Origin: Haemonchus contortus
Lineage: Eukaryota > Nematoda > Chromadorea > Rhabditida > Trichostrongylidae
Reading direction: 5' to 3'
Assembly (NCBI GenBank): GCA_000469685.2
Contig: LS997563.1
Coordinates: forward strand, 42,045,151 to 42,109,150
Length of the DNA stretch: 64,000 nt
Made by a program: the position numbers and the translations under genes. Position 1 is the first letter of the stretch, and each line of letters opens with the position of its first letter. The notes under the pieces are model-generated. The model was not told where the DNA came from, searched no databases, and saw only the letters and a list, made by a program, of their open reading frames with translations. Of the stretch, positions 32,440 to 44,472 are shown in pieces.

Positions 32440-32515
32440 CAGCCTGGTGGATAGCAATCCAGACTAGCGTCTAGGGAGTGAAGGGTTCAGATCCGCGACG
32501 GGATCAGACTTCATC
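32440..32515 (+). other. tRNA-like element
   Basis: AGCCTGGTGGATAGCAATCC resembles a D arm. A possible anticodon arm (CAGACTAGCGTCTAGG) and GGGTTCAGATCCGC (box B) follow. The acceptor stem is not closed, so this is probably a tRNA-derived repeat. Confidence 0.35.
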
Positions 32516-33549
32516 GGGGATTTTTTGTATTTGAATAGAACGCTACGCACGTGATTAATGAGCAGAAGCATAACGTTCATACCCAAAGCACACACAGCGC
32601 AACAGATAAGTGCGTAGGCTGTGGTCCACAGGGCAAAAGGTTGGATCGGTTACATTACTGCCTTCTTGCTTCCAAGACAACCTTTTCTCCCCCAGTTCCC
32701 CACATCAACCAACTTAGGTGTTTTGGCCGGCTAACTTTTATTGTCAAGTAGGCGGTACATGCATAGTGATCTGTTGTTCAATGGCTATCGAGGACTAGTA
32801 GTCGCCCTCTCTCTGCCAACCCCACCCCTTCCCTATCGCAGTGCCTTTTTCTCTGCACCCTCCTCTCAGAAGATTTCGTTATAAGAACAGTGCGAGATAC
32901 GACATCTACTACTGTAAATATTAGGGTGAAGCCCCAGTTCTCTCTTGTACCCATCTCGAGTTAACAGTCTCTGTAGATGACCAGCCCGTGCTCTATCAGT
33001 GCACGACTTCTAGCCAGACGGTCAGGTTGGATGGTGGAACATTTGATGAAGCCTGACTTGGTGGATCGTTGGGCATCTGATGGGGTCGATCCTTGTATGA
33101 ATCAGACGTCGGTGAAGCTGATTACCACGTAAACCCGGTGACTGGATGAAGCCTGATCCGGTGGAGCTGAGTTTGACTCGGGAAGTTGATAGACGTGCAT
33201 GACTTGGGAATCGGTGGGCAGGGAGCACAATTAGTAGACCCATACAGGGTACAAAAGCTTGACGTCAAGTCTGGTATATCTTCAGGCTTCGGAATGATGG
33301 TGACGTTCCTGTCAAGAGCACATAATCATCGTCCAAGGGGGGAATTAGTTTGGGGCTATTTCATATATGAACGTCGATCGCTCTGTGGTGTGATCTGCAG
33401 TCCATTGATCAGTACCCTGATCGCTGCCTTGCACCATCCCTCTTTGTTTCATTCAGATGCGTTTGTCATCTTACCTCTCGCTCTTATTCTTGTCCTCTCC
33501 CCCTCAGTAATTTTCTAGAAGTGTAAATCAGTACTGTATACGGAGCATA

Positions 33550-33665
33550 GGCTTGCCCGATGACCGGCGGGCACCGGCTTAAGCGGGCCGAGTCCACACC
33601 CCTCCCTTAGAGGGAGTGTGGACTCGGCCCGTTTCAGCCGGTGCCCGCCGGTCATCGGGCAAGCC
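33550..33665. repeat. GC-rich near-perfect 116 bp palindrome
   Basis: The first 30 bases (GGCTTGCCCGATGACCGGCG and on) pair perfectly with the last 30. A few mismatches follow, then GGGCCGAGTCCACAC pairs with GTGTGGACTCGGCCC, leaving a loop of about ten bases near 33607. Either strand can form a stem of about 50 pairs. It is far more GC-rich than its surroundings. No matching second copy was seen in the window, and no TA or longer target duplication is evident. Confidence 0.92.
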
Positions 33666-34064
33666 GCCAAAAAGCCGACACTGGTACCGAAAAGCCTAGG
33701 TGGCCTGAACACGACGTTGGGCACCTGTCGTTGGGCTCGAGTGCAGCTGTGTCACTTTGTCGCTGGCAGTCGGGTTTGAATTTTATCGCCCTTTCCGCTG
33801 TGCAGTTTCGACAGCGCTAGGGTGCCTGGCTTGTTTCGAACCGAAAGCTTTGCGAAGTAATTTTCACTCAACTCCCTTGATGGCAATATTTTGGGCTTCT
33901 GGACTAGGGCCTTTCACCTTCCTTGAATAACATATAAGACTGCACTATGGGAAGCACATACGATTTACAATAAGTCATGGGAAAATTCATTCTATCGGGA
34001 TTTGCAAATTATTTGTGATATAAGTTATATGAGACGGCCATTAAGCAGTGGTAGATGTGATTCG

Positions 34065-34140
34065 GCAGCGCAGTGGATAAGAACTCGGATTCGGAAACAG
34101 AGGATCAATGGTTCGGATTCGAGGAGGTTTCTGCTAATGA
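34065..34140 (+). other. tRNA-like element
   Basis: CGGCAGCGCAGTGGATAAGA resembles a D arm and box A. ATGGTTCGGATTCGA about 45 bases later resembles box B. The long gap and unpaired ends argue against a working tRNA. Confidence 0.32.
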
Positions 34141-34149
34141 TAAAACACA

Positions 34150-36700
34150 TTTTGAGTTCATTTTTGCATGAATAGAAAAATTTAAGGAAAATGATCTTGA
34201 CGGGAATCAATTTTTCTGAAAGGGATGAGAGCGTCTGCCCTCTCGTAATCTCTCAAGCCGTGGTTGAAGAAGCCTCAATCCTCGGACATCAGAAGTCGTG
34301 CGAGACACCACCAACAGCTTCTTGTACCTTAATAAACATAATTATTTTCCAATCTGTCTACGTAGAAGCCAGGCGAGATATTTCAAATAATGCAAGGAGC
34401 AAACATGGCTGAGGAGCCGAACTTTCCAACCTGTAAACAAGAGGCTAAACACTTAACAGCTACACAATCGATGCATTAGGAGTGGCCGCGTGTTCAGCAA
34501 TCAAATACGATGCATAGGATTGTTTGAGCATAAAAAGCCTGTGGAAGGTTGCAGAAGAGAATCTCCATTATGGACCCGAACCATCCACCCTGTACGTATG
34601 AGCCCAAACATCTATCCATTAGGCTAACAAGGCACACGTTCTGTGTTGCCTACATTGCCTACTAGTTTTGCACTCGCCTTCTTGGCGACTTTCAAGCCAT
34701 AGCTCACCGCCAGTCACCATACGACTTAGTGAACCGGTTATCCAATGTCGGCTTTGAACGATGAAGCAGTAAGTGTCATAACTTCTTTGGCTCGATACTC
34801 ATATTAACCACTATTGTTCCGTCACAGTATGCGAAAGGCTGACAAGGGAAATCATCGGCATCAACCTTCCCTATCGAACTCATGAGGCTACCGTTGTGGT
34901 CCGGAAGAATAAAATGAACTATGAAGAATGCTCGGGATAGATCCCGGCTCCCACTTGATCCCGCCACCACACGGGTGTTAACGGCGACACCTGTCACTGC
35001 CCTACATATCGTCAGATACTTTCGAGACCGCTATGTTTACCACCCATGGATAGTTTCTCAACAATCGCAATTTCTATTCTCTCTAATGAGTCTAAAACAA
35101 ATCAATATTAGCCAAAAAAGGAAAACCTTTCGGAGAATTCAAATTGGAAACGATCCATGACTCAAACAATTCACCGCTAGTGTGATAACGGCACTACTTG
35201 GCACTGCACCACGAGATTCACACAGTTGACGTGGCTTCTGCCATATCACATGGCTGGCTTGGCAACTTTGTATCAGAGGGGTGCCAAATAGTTACTCAGG
35301 CCCATGTTTGTGCCGTCTACGGTAGGCTTCATGAACGGAGAATCTCATATTATTCGAATTTCGGGAAGTACTTCCGATTCTCCGTTGCTATGACAAAGAG
35401 TAGTATTTTTCTTTGTTGCAAATCGATATCCCTATTTTTCACATCATTTGGCTTGTTTTCTTATAAAGAACAGAGGTCACCTCGAAATGGTGATTAGTCG
35501 CTGGACCTCCGCCGTGAAAGCTTAACTGGCTCATTTTGGTAATTCCTCCTTGTCACGGGATGAAAAACGAGCTAGTTTCATGATTTTTGGAAGGAAGGGA
35601 AACTTAATGTTCTCTCTGTTTGATCGCTCTGCTTTTCTGTTCACCACGTTTTGATTCAGTGGGAATGCTTCAAGGAGGTTTCGAAGGGGAAGATGTTGAA
35701 GATTCGGCAACTGCATAACTAAAATCAAGAAGGTTGGAGGTAGAGGAGTCGTTGACAACTCTTTTAGTCAAATCAGGATATGGGAATTTTACTTACCTGT
35801 CAGAAAAGGAAAAAAGTCGAGGGAAGTTAGATGTCGATGTGGTGGAATTTCGGGAGTTTCACGTTCCAGATGCTTAAATAGTATCTCCTGTCATCCCTTT
35901 GGACCTTAGATGTTCCAAGAAGCAGAAGTAAAGCTCACGATAGAATTTGGTCCCGATTTTATCCAGGAGTCAGGGAGCGCACTAGGGGAACCATTTCCCA
36001 ACGCTGTGACTCTTCTAGTTTTTTATGTGACTCCATACTGTTTCAATGGGAACCAACTTTTCAGTGGTAGCGGTTGGCTCAAAATTTACTGTGTTTTTTA
36101 GCCCCTCTGAGGTCTGTTATGAATCTTACTGAAAGGAAACGAGTTAAAGTTTTCCATAGAAAGCATATGTCTTCTTCTGAAAGTACATTAGGCTCATTTT
36201 CTGATTACATTGCTATAGCGGATGTCGTCACTCACTCTACTGTAACGGTCTGGTTTTAGAAAGCGTCTATCATCTTAGAGTGGGTCCTGGAAGAACGAGT
36301 ATTGGTTAGGTCTTTGAGAATTAACTGAAACGCTGATTAGCGTAGAAAGCAATTGTGGCACAAAGCAATTGACCCCTTTTAAGACTTTTATTTTCAATGA
36401 GAAAAAAGCGGAAGTTGCTAGCTCTGAAGCCGTTTTTATGAGAGGCTGAGAAAATTCCTCTTTCCATAAGAGAGTGGATACAGTAGGCCTTTTAGGGGCT
36501 TTTTTTCAGGGCATCACTCGCGCGTGTAGCCATAACATATCCGGTCACCTCATCCTTGTTTACTTAACCGTATAATGACCGAGCTGTCTCCCCATATTCA
36601 ACACGTACTTCTAGCACGAGTTTAAATCCATTGGAACTCGTGCTAAGGATTGGCACGAGCCCTACCTTAAGCCTTTGTCTTTGAAGCCCTACCTTAGTTG
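34150..36700. other. Gene-poor stretch before the 36.7 kb gene
   Basis: Short open frames only. A small 11 bp hairpin (TAGCACGAGTT ... AACTCGTGCTA) lies at 36612-36645. Earlier exons of the plus-strand gene at 36711 may be here, but none could be chained. Confidence 0.35.
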
Positions 36701-36710
36701 TTCTGTGCAG

Positions 36711-37244
36711 TCCTCCTCTAACCCTTCACAACCTGAGAAGAGGTCGAAGATGAACCTCAATCTGGACCAACCGGGATATTACGAACTCTCTCCGCAGTAC
36801 GTTATGCACATGCAAATCAGCAGCACCCTTTCCTTCAGCATAAATATAGTAACAGAGCCTTCTTACGGTATGGTACTTCCAGAACATTCCAGAAAAAATC
36901 AGAACTAATGTGCATGTGGATTCGGCAGATACTTTGTTAACACCCTTCTATTTTATAAGAACTATTAATATCGAAGAAAAAACCCTCCCAATCCAAGCTC
37001 ATGAAAAGAAGATATCAGGGCCCATAGTCCACTTGCATTGAACTCTTGATAACCAATTTTTTTCAGCACTACGGCGCATTTTTCGTAAATCCTCGAGTAC
37101 TGCAAGAGGGCAATCGTAACCATGTAAACAAATGTGACAGGTACAGTTCGATAATTCCGCTCCATTTTGTTTTCCCTAATTCGTACTTCATTACTGAGTG
37201 ACAAGCCAAGGAAGACCCATAGACCCATAATTATGCAGGATTAA
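36711..37244 (+). CDS. Unknown gene, last three exons visible
   Basis: Exons 36711-36848, 37067-37140 and 37199-37244 are bounded by GTTCTGTGCAG, ATATA/GTAACA, TTTTTTTCAG and GACAG/GTACAG, and their phases agree. The product reads SSSNPSQPEKRSKMNLNLDQ, PGYYELSPQYVMHMQISSTL, then HYGAFFVNPRVLQEGNRN and HVNKCD, ending RKTHRPIIMQD before TAA. The second exon is the most convincing. I do not recognise the family. The first exon is incomplete at its 5' side. The third exon's acceptor (TTACTGAG) is the weakest site. Confidence 0.45.
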
Positions 37245-37247
37245 CTA

Positions 37248-37845
37248 GTGGCATTCGTGGGAGGCAAACAGAAGTTCGGCACGTTCTCCTCCAAAATGAC
37301 TGATTTTGGACGATACAGTGACCAAATGAGATTTGCTAGAAAAATGCGGGCCCAAGGAGTTGTTCTAGGATTGGAATCCAAGAGAAGGCCGAAGTTCACC
37401 TGGTCTGAGTCGCCAACGTCTCCCAAGTGAATTTTGCCATGGATTCCCTAATGCTGAACAAAACTCAACCCTCACTCACTTCGAGACCGACCGTCAACGT
37501 ATCTTCTCGCTATGTTATCAAACAGGGAATATCGATGAAGAGCAAGATCTGTTCGACAAGGCAGGATCCGATCCAAACGTATGTACATAGTGTTCGTGCG
37601 TGGCAGCGCCACAGACTGTTACGCCACCTTCGCATCCTTTATATCTAGGTAACCAGCAGTAATCTAAGGGCAACTACAACAGAAATACTTATTCGACAGA
37701 TCGGAACCAACAGTTCATTCTAAACTTCGCTCTATTCAGATTTGCCGTCCCAGTTGTGGAATGTGATGGCCCATGTTATTCACTAAACGTAACTTCACTA
37801 CATGTGAAAAGCCGAGAGGTGTTGCCATTTGGTAAGCAAAGTTTT
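37248..37845 (+). CDS. Candidate exon cluster, unknown product
   Basis: Three pieces look coding: 37248-37430 (GGKQKFGTFSSKMTDFGRY, QGVVLGLESKRRPKFTW), 37528-37579 (NIDEEQDLFDKAGSDPN, between TATCAAACAG and GTATGT), and 37740-37845 (FAVPVVECDGPCYSLNV). I could not join them in one phase, so they may be exons of a gene with missing pieces or an alternative end of the 36711 gene. Confidence 0.3.
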
Positions 37846-37899
37846 CGCGATTTCCAAACAATTGCAATCAACAATTAAATACGAAAATGAATAATTATT

Positions 37900-39413
37900 C
37901 AAATTTAAATGAAATTACATAACACAAAATGATAACATCCACTAAATGGTAACCTAAACATTGTAATTCCATATATAAGTAGGTTCTTCCATCACATAAA
38001 AATTTTATTTATTTGCTACCAAAATCAAAACTAACCAACTCCCATAGCTCAATTACGACTTATTTCTTCTTGAAAACCAACCTAAGGGTAGTTTTGATCC
38101 TCTTTCATCTCTTGTTTTTAAGCTTTTTGAAGTTGTGAAAGATCGGCTCAGCTCAAAAAAATATAAGAGAGTACAAAATACTGGCAACTATCTCCACTGG
38201 TTTCTACTTCTCGTGACCACATTTTTAGAGTTTATCTGATTGAATAACAGGTGAACAAACGGGCCGGGTGCTTCATCAGAAAGGCAACATTCTAGGTCGA
38301 AATAATATCATTAGCAATTGATAATCATCAAATTTTGCCTATAACTGACTTTTTTCAAAATAGCAAGAAAATTTCGAAGTAAGCCTGAGGTGAATGAAAA
38401 TTGATGAATTATTCATTATCAATCCCGATCGATCGACATAATCTCAATTATCACTGAACAATTTGGATTGAAGTTTTCACAAAGTTGTAGTTGTCCTCGG
38501 GTGGAATTCATCAAGTTCGGGACAACAGTCAATATTAAAAAGCAATCAGAATTCTCGTAAAAAAAACCTTAGTTCTCATAATTCTGAAAAGAACTTACTG
38601 GAGACAACGATCATTGAAAATAAAACAATTTGCAATACATTTTCATTGCCAAACTAATATCGATTGTTTTTTCAACCATGCTTTTTTGATGTGGGCAATT
38701 CTTTTCTATTTCACTGGCTCTTTTTATGATTTTATATAACATCAAGTTACAAAACAGCAAAAAGGGCAATGTCATCAAAAGAATGCTAAAAAAAAGCATA
38801 GATCTTGAAATGTCTGGAAACTACACAGTCTTGGAATTCTGCGATATTCAAATGACAGACAGAGGGAACGATCATCGTAAAGTTATTTTTGTAACTCCAT
38901 TTTTCTCTTACCGAAGTGCGCTCAAGTTTTTTCACACCTGCACTTTTTCGGAATGAACAAAGTTTTGCAAAAGACGTTCCTCGTGCATACTCTAAGGTAA
39001 TGACGTGAGTAAATGAATATTCAATGAGGAAATAAAGTTTAAAAGCCATGTGGCAGCCAGCAAAAATTGCAACAACATAATCTTGAAAAAAAATGAAAAT
39101 CGAAAAATAGCGATCGATGTGAGGCCCGACCTAGGGGTCAGTTAGAACGATCGTAGATCCCCAAGGAGGGGGTCACAAATAATTAATAAATATGGAAGAG
39201 ATTTTCAATGTTCAGCTTACGCAGTGAGTGAGTCGTGATTCTTAAAAAAGGCTTAACAGGTCAAGAATTCACCTATACAGTAATCACTCGGAATCAGGTA
39301 AAGGGACATCAGACCGTCAGAGTGAAGTCACCCATACTGTGCTCTAGGAAAAGCCAGTAGACTTCTCTATGACAGTGGTATGAATCCTATAGAGGTGTTC
39401 ATGACAAAACCTG
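37900..39413. other. AT-rich stretch without a supported gene
   Basis: Open frames on both strands at 38611-39049 conflict with each other and have no motif. A signal-peptide exon for the gene at 39708 may lie here, but I could not identify it. Confidence 0.35.
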
Positions 39414-39426
39414 CCCCCCCCCCCCC
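39414..39426 (+). repeat. C tract
   Basis: Thirteen consecutive C. One of five G/C homopolymer sites in the window. Confidence 0.8.
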
Positions 39427-39707
39427 TCCTGGGTTACTATAGAGGGTAAGTTTCACGACCCAAATGCTACAATTAATATGTGAGGAAATCATCTTCAAAT
39501 ATAGTTTGCTGTGTTTTCAATGATATCTGTTCAATTTTCTGTAGTTCCAACATATTATTATAATTCAAAAAATTAAGTCTCAGGATGATTTGATGATATG
39601 AGTTGATGTCTTTTGATCTGTTTACTCAATCGAGGAGGTTGCCGAATTAATTGATTAATCTGAAAAAGTGTCATTGTACAATTCAAAACTTTACTATTTC
39701 ATCGCAG

Positions 39708-40278
39708 CTTTTCCTCTTAATTCTACTACTCCGAACAATTGTCGGGAAAATATCTACTGTAAATGTAAACATAAGGGGAAATTTAAAAAATTTCTGCTTT
39801 TTAGGTACCGCTTATGGTTGCTCTCAATTTGTACTTGGAGACGAAATTGACCCTCATACAGCATGTACTAAAAAGGATATATTACTCAGGTAAGTTTCAA
39901 GTTCGATAGCATTTTTTTGTTCGTCCACAAGAAGAATTCTTTTTCCCACTGGCGTCTTGAAAGCATTCAGAACTTTCCGCTCTATTTTCGTCCTTATAAA
40001 AGAGCATAGATTTGCCTATATTCAATCTAAAAAATGTTAAAAAATACTTTTACCCAGGAAATACTGTCGGTTTCAGGACCACTCCACCGTATGTCGTCCA
40101 AGCAGAATACTGCCTATGTTCTGGCGATGTTTGTAACAGTATTACACAAATCGTTAGCATTCCACAACGGACTTCTTCAGGACGACAGAAATTCTACATA
40201 AATTATGTAAAGAAATCCTGCCGATCAATATTACAAGGTGTAGCAATCTATTTTTCGTTATGGCTGATGTTCAGATGA
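39708..40278 (+). CDS. Cysteine-rich secreted-type protein, three visible exons, 5' end missing
   Basis: Exons 39708-39758, 39805-39889 and 40077-40278 are joined at GTAAATG/TTTTTAG (a 46 bp intron) and GTAAGT/GTTTCAG, with a TGA stop. The product reads STTPNNCRENIYC, then TAYGCSQFVLGDEIDPHTAC, then VVQAEYCLCSGDVCNS and a tail ending SILQGVAIYFSLWLMFR. The pattern C-x(5)-C, C, C, then CLCSGDVCNS resembles the end of Ly-6/three-finger or nematode ET-type Cys modules. Those are usually secreted or lipid-anchored; the hydrophobic C-terminus could serve as an anchor signal. The exon bearing ATG and a signal peptide is not found. The first exon has a second frame that is hydrophobic (LFLLILLLRTIVG), but it does not stay in phase with exon 2. 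Confidence 0.55.
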
Positions 40279-40574
40279 TGTTGGCATTATATTCTTGAAG
40301 ATCGCGTTCAGAGTTCGCAAGCTAGGCATTATTAATTGGATAAGTATTGATTGAAAGCTTAAATGCCTGGCGCGCTGCGGCCGATATGATAAATAATAAT
40401 TATCTAGGTATCTATTACGTATTGACCATATAACACTCTAAAAAGTTATCATTTTGTTTTTTTTTCTTTCATTCGACCTATCGTCTCTAACCCCAATGGC
40501 GACATGTCTTGAAGACTTAGTAACTTATTGAATAAACAAGTCTTTTGACCATTCGGGAATACGCCTCGCTCTTG

Positions 40575-40790
40575 ACTCTGATTCACAATCGTAGTGGCGT
40601 TTTGAATGCATATGTGGCCTATACAATGACACTGGCGATGGTCATCCGATGGACAAGTCAGTGCTTTTATCCTCCCGCGAGTCTGATACCAATTGATGGA
40701 CCCGTAAGGATGGAAGGCTTGGTTGGATTAAGCTAATATCGATCCGGGATTTGAACATTGACCATGCATATGTGGTAGTGCGCTACTTGC
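40575..40790 (-). mobile_element. tRNA-derived SINE copy, minus strand
   Basis: The reverse complement carries AGCGCACTACCACATATGCA, a box B (GTTCAAATCCC), TTGGTATCAGACTCG, AAAGCACTGACTTG and TCATTGTATAGGCCACAT, in the same order as 57225-57520. Confidence 0.75.
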
Positions 40791-41166
40791 CACTATATTA
40801 CCATCGCCTGAGTCAATAAATCAGTAGACAAATAAACAAGTTACCTAATATGTAGTAGGCAGTAGCCAATAAATAATCAGATAGCAGAAAAGCGTAGGAC
40901 TGAATCGCTAACTCTGAACGCGCTCCTATCACTGAAACATCGCTTTCACTGTCAGAACATCATAGGTTTGTGGTTGTGGATATGTAAAGTGCCTTACACC
41001 GTGTTGTTTGTATGTACGATATTATTGATCGAATAGAATGTTTACACAAACATATGTATAAAAATGCCAAGCAAATAAAGTTCAAACATAGCATAATTTA
41101 GTTAAAAACTCAAAAAAAAGAACCAGACAAAAAGTATACAGTTGGCAGCGAAAAAAACTCAATTCA

Positions 41167-44100
41167 TCACTGGAATATGCTTTTATTTTGAAGGAATTTT
41201 TCTCGTCGAGCTTTTTTCTCTTCTTCAAGTCGTTTACGTTCTTCTTGTTCTTCTTTCATTTCTTGTTCGAATCGTGATAGCTTTGTTTGTTCTTCTATCT
41301 GCAAACAGGAGACTTTATAACAAATTAATAATGAAATTAATTCAAATAAATCAATAAAATAAGGCCACCTCAATCTTACCAGGGAAAAAATAAGGTAGTT
41401 AAGTGGTTTTTCCCAGCATTTTTCGAAGTACAAAGTAGTTGAACCCTGAGCTCTATAGTGCCTCCTTCAGAACCACCTCCTTCCGTGATATTGATTGATT
41501 GGAACAGACTCCGATCGGTAGTAGAAACCCAGGCAAGTGTTGCGCTGGTCCCACAAATCTGACCCATTCTTCATACTATGGGACACCATCATACGCTACT
41601 ACGATACTGAGAAGATCTCGGGTGCCGAAGTGCCTACTGGAAATCAACGTACACCACAAAATTTATCCCTCATTCTCGAACTCCAAGTGAATTCTACGAA
41701 TTTGAATCTTGAACTTCAGTGTAGAACCGATATTGGGGAGGCTACCTCGATTGTTGGGCATTTTGGAGGGTTTGGTTCTCCTGCAATAGTATTGTCTGGG
41801 CCAGATTTGCGATAGATTTTATAATTCTTTGAACCATTCCATATTGATCGGTAGATCAAGCAAAACTAGGTTAAGGGGCTTGATGCAATTATCCGCAGCG
41901 CGTGACGCACCCCTGCAACGCAACGCGGCAGCGCGATAGATCAAGAAACCACTTCTTCGTGCCAATGTGATGAACTGCAACGCAAATGGACGGTTATCGA
42001 AAATTCTAGAGAAGGTATAAGCCTCCCACTGGCAAAAATATCGAGTCCCGTCCGAACACTGTTAACAAAAATGGTAAAGAAGTGGAAATAAAAAATGTTT
42101 TCTTTTGTGCCGAGATGATCGCAGCACAAGCTCTAATGCTGACGCTCCTGGGTGGACATAAATATCCATTTGTTTGGTTACACTTTTATTTCTGGAACGA
42201 AAGTCCTCTGCCTGGCAGCCGATAGTGTTTGCTATGACTGACCTTTGCTTGGAAAAAACTAGCTGCACCGAGCACACCTTCTTTGGAAACATCTACACTA
42301 TCGGCGAGCATTTGGAAAACCTGAAAAGCAACCAACTTCATTTCTTCTTCAAAATTTGTTATTCTGGAGAACTTTTGAGCCAATCGAATATCTTGAGCCA
42401 TCCCAGAGTAAGAAACCACTCATTCTGATTCTGCTCTCCAGTTCCAAGAAGTGAAGCATTTCTGCCCTTATATAAAGTAAACAATAAAGGGATGCTCTAG
42501 ACTGATTACTTCGGATTGCACTAACGTAAGACTCAGGCACATTATTTCTTTCTAAATTCTAATCTGAACCAGTTTTTCAGCAGACATGCATTTTTCTAAT
42601 TGAGCAAAAAAGCAAGCAAATTAGAGAATCATCTGCTACACGAATGCAGCTGTCCTAGAGATCTATCTGGAATGAGCCAAGCCCTACCCCTAAGATTAAT
42701 ACCGCAACTGACTTGTGAGCATCCCAGTTGATTTTGAGCCGCAAGTCGGAATATCAGGAAGAATTCACGCAGTGAAATTTTACCGTCTTTGTCTTCATCA
42801 ACCTGGAAAAAAGGACCACTTGAACAGGTAGTTTAGAGCAGAAAAAACCATGCAAACTTTGTAATTTCGTCAATCATTCAAACTAAACAGCAAGTACCTG
42901 TCGGATAATTTCTTTCAAAGCGATATGGGTTTGAGCTTCGCCGAGTTTTTCCATCATACGTTTCAATTCGTCGAAATCAATAAAACCATCAGCATCCTCG
43001 TCATATCTGAAGCCAGAAGTACGAAGTGAGAATGGAAAAGATTTTTCCAATAAAAAATACTGAAATAGAATTAAAGGAATTAGTTTTTGGCAATGATTAA
43101 TCCCGTCTGAAGGATGCGCCCCGCCTTCGACTTCCCTTCTAAATCATAGTGGGTGAGCGAATGCGTGGGCCCACATAATGACTTATGGTGGTGAGCCAAC
43201 ATACAAACTATTTCCCAAATGAGCCTGATACCAATTAGCAGACTTCAGACAATTAAAAGGTTGCCTGATTGGACGAGTATCGATCCGGGATTCGATTCAC
43301 AGACCACGCGTAGAGTAAATAATGTTGTTAATAAGGACTTCTGTAAAAGAAGTGAACCCATGAAGAAGATCTGTCGTCACCCTTTGAGTATAGTCGAGAA
43401 ATTCGCTGACACATTGACATAATGGCTTGCTTTGTTTTCTAATGCGGAACAACAAATACAAGAGGCGCCTCAATGCGACCCAAAAAAGCTTAGGAAAAGC
43501 AGAAAGTAGGGCGCTAGAGGAGAGGAGGGGAGATAGGTGGGAGAGGGGTGATTAATCCGGCACTGGGAAATAATTCAAATAGGGGGGGGGGGGGACGCGA
43601 TGGAGCGTTGAAAAGATTTAAGGTCCCTTCAAAATTGATGGTGCTGAACCAGGATTCCGATATCAATAAAATATAAGTACCGTTAGTGAACTTCCTTTCA
43701 TAGTTCTAGTTCTACCCACAAAAATTCATGGACCGTTGGTAGGGTTAGCAGCCAAAAAATTCGCATAAAAACTATCACCACGACCGAGAGTAACACGATT
43801 TTTCTTCCTAGATTTGTTTGTATTCATTTTGTAGTTTGCACCACACCTGAGGCGAGTTCGAAAAGAGATGACCCATAAGGCCCAACAGACTCCGCCCTCT
43901 CTATAGACCACACCTATGGTCGTTGGGAGCAGTGAAGGCATTTGTATCCCATATTTTGTGCGGAATTATACAAAAAGATATACAGCAATTCTGTAGCACT
44001 AGAGTAAGGAAAAGAAACACTTCCACTCGATAAAAAAACTACAACGGTCTGCTTTCCTTTTTGATGGCTATGAACCATTAAAATAGCCATAATCTCTGAG

Positions 44101-44442
44101 AACGTATTAAATTTCATAGTTACACGGATAACTTCCAAATGATTTCACCGTGATTTCGATTGAAATTTGTAGATTTCACCAAATAATTCAAAAAAAAACC
44201 ACTAAAAAAGTCTCACCTCAAACCCTAAAGATCAAAAAATAAGGCTAAAAATTCCACAGTGCAGCCGAACTAGTCACTGGCAGTATGAACTCAGAAAAGG
44301 TATGGATAGAAAGAACCGTCAACATGCTGGAAAACTTACTTTCGGAAAGTTTCCGTGAAGAACTTGATTTGCTTCCGAGAAAATTCTGTGAATTCGGCGT
44401 ACAACGAGAGCTTCTTATTGATCATTTCTGGCACAGATTCAC
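41167..44442 (-). CDS. EF-hand protein, EFHD1/EFHD2 (swiprosin) family, 5' end missing
   Basis: Calcium-sensor adaptor; in other animals EFHD2 binds actin and EFHD1 is mitochondrial. Exons on the minus strand: 44442-44340, 43006-42898, 42802-42713, 42320-42243 and 41298-41167, all GT-AG with matching phases. They give about 170 residues. The order follows the family: YAEFTEFSRKQIKFF, first EF loop DEDADGFIDFDE, linker LKRMMEKLGEAQTHIALK, second EF loop DEDKDGKISLRE, FFLIFRLAAQNQL, DVSKEGVLGAASFFQAK, then a Glu/Lys coiled coil ending KNKSIFQ-like at TGA. Both loops have all canonical Ca ligands. Family members are about 200-240 residues, so a disordered N-terminal exon is missing. Either it lies beyond 44442, perhaps past the (ATT)n array, or the mRNA is trans-spliced at the TTTAG before 44442 and starts at the Met seven codons in. 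A SINE copy lies in the first visible intron. Confidence 0.93.
41381..41815. other. Overlapping open frames inside an EFHD intron
   Basis: The minus frame 41567-41376 (MGQICGTSATLAWVSTTDRS) ends near a CCCTG/GTAAGA donor. The plus frame 41537-41815 (IIRYYDTEKISGAEVPTGN, HFGGFGSPAIVLSGPDLR) is also protein-like. Neither belongs to the EFHD chain, which skips from 42243 to 41298 in phase. I cannot decide which strand, if any, is coding. Confidence 0.25.
43085..43340 (-). mobile_element. tRNA-derived SINE copy, minus strand, in an EFHD intron
   Basis: The reverse complement has GTGAATCGAATCCCGGATCG (box B), TTGGTATCAGGCTC and the 3' tail GGGGCGCATCCTTCAGACGG followed by ATTAAT, matching the tail of 57225-57520. 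Confidence 0.75.
43582..43594 (+). repeat. G tract in an EFHD intron
   Basis: Thirteen consecutive G between the first and second visible EFHD exons. Confidence 0.8.
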
Positions 44443-44472
44443 CTAAAGCATACAAAAATTAGCCGTTCTTCC

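Noticed and set aside
33022..33243. Possible small repeats around GGTGAAGC / GATGAAGCCTGA
   Set aside because: The units (GAAGCCTGACTTGGTGGA, GAAGCCTGATCCGGTGGA) recur only twice, and no element ends are visible.
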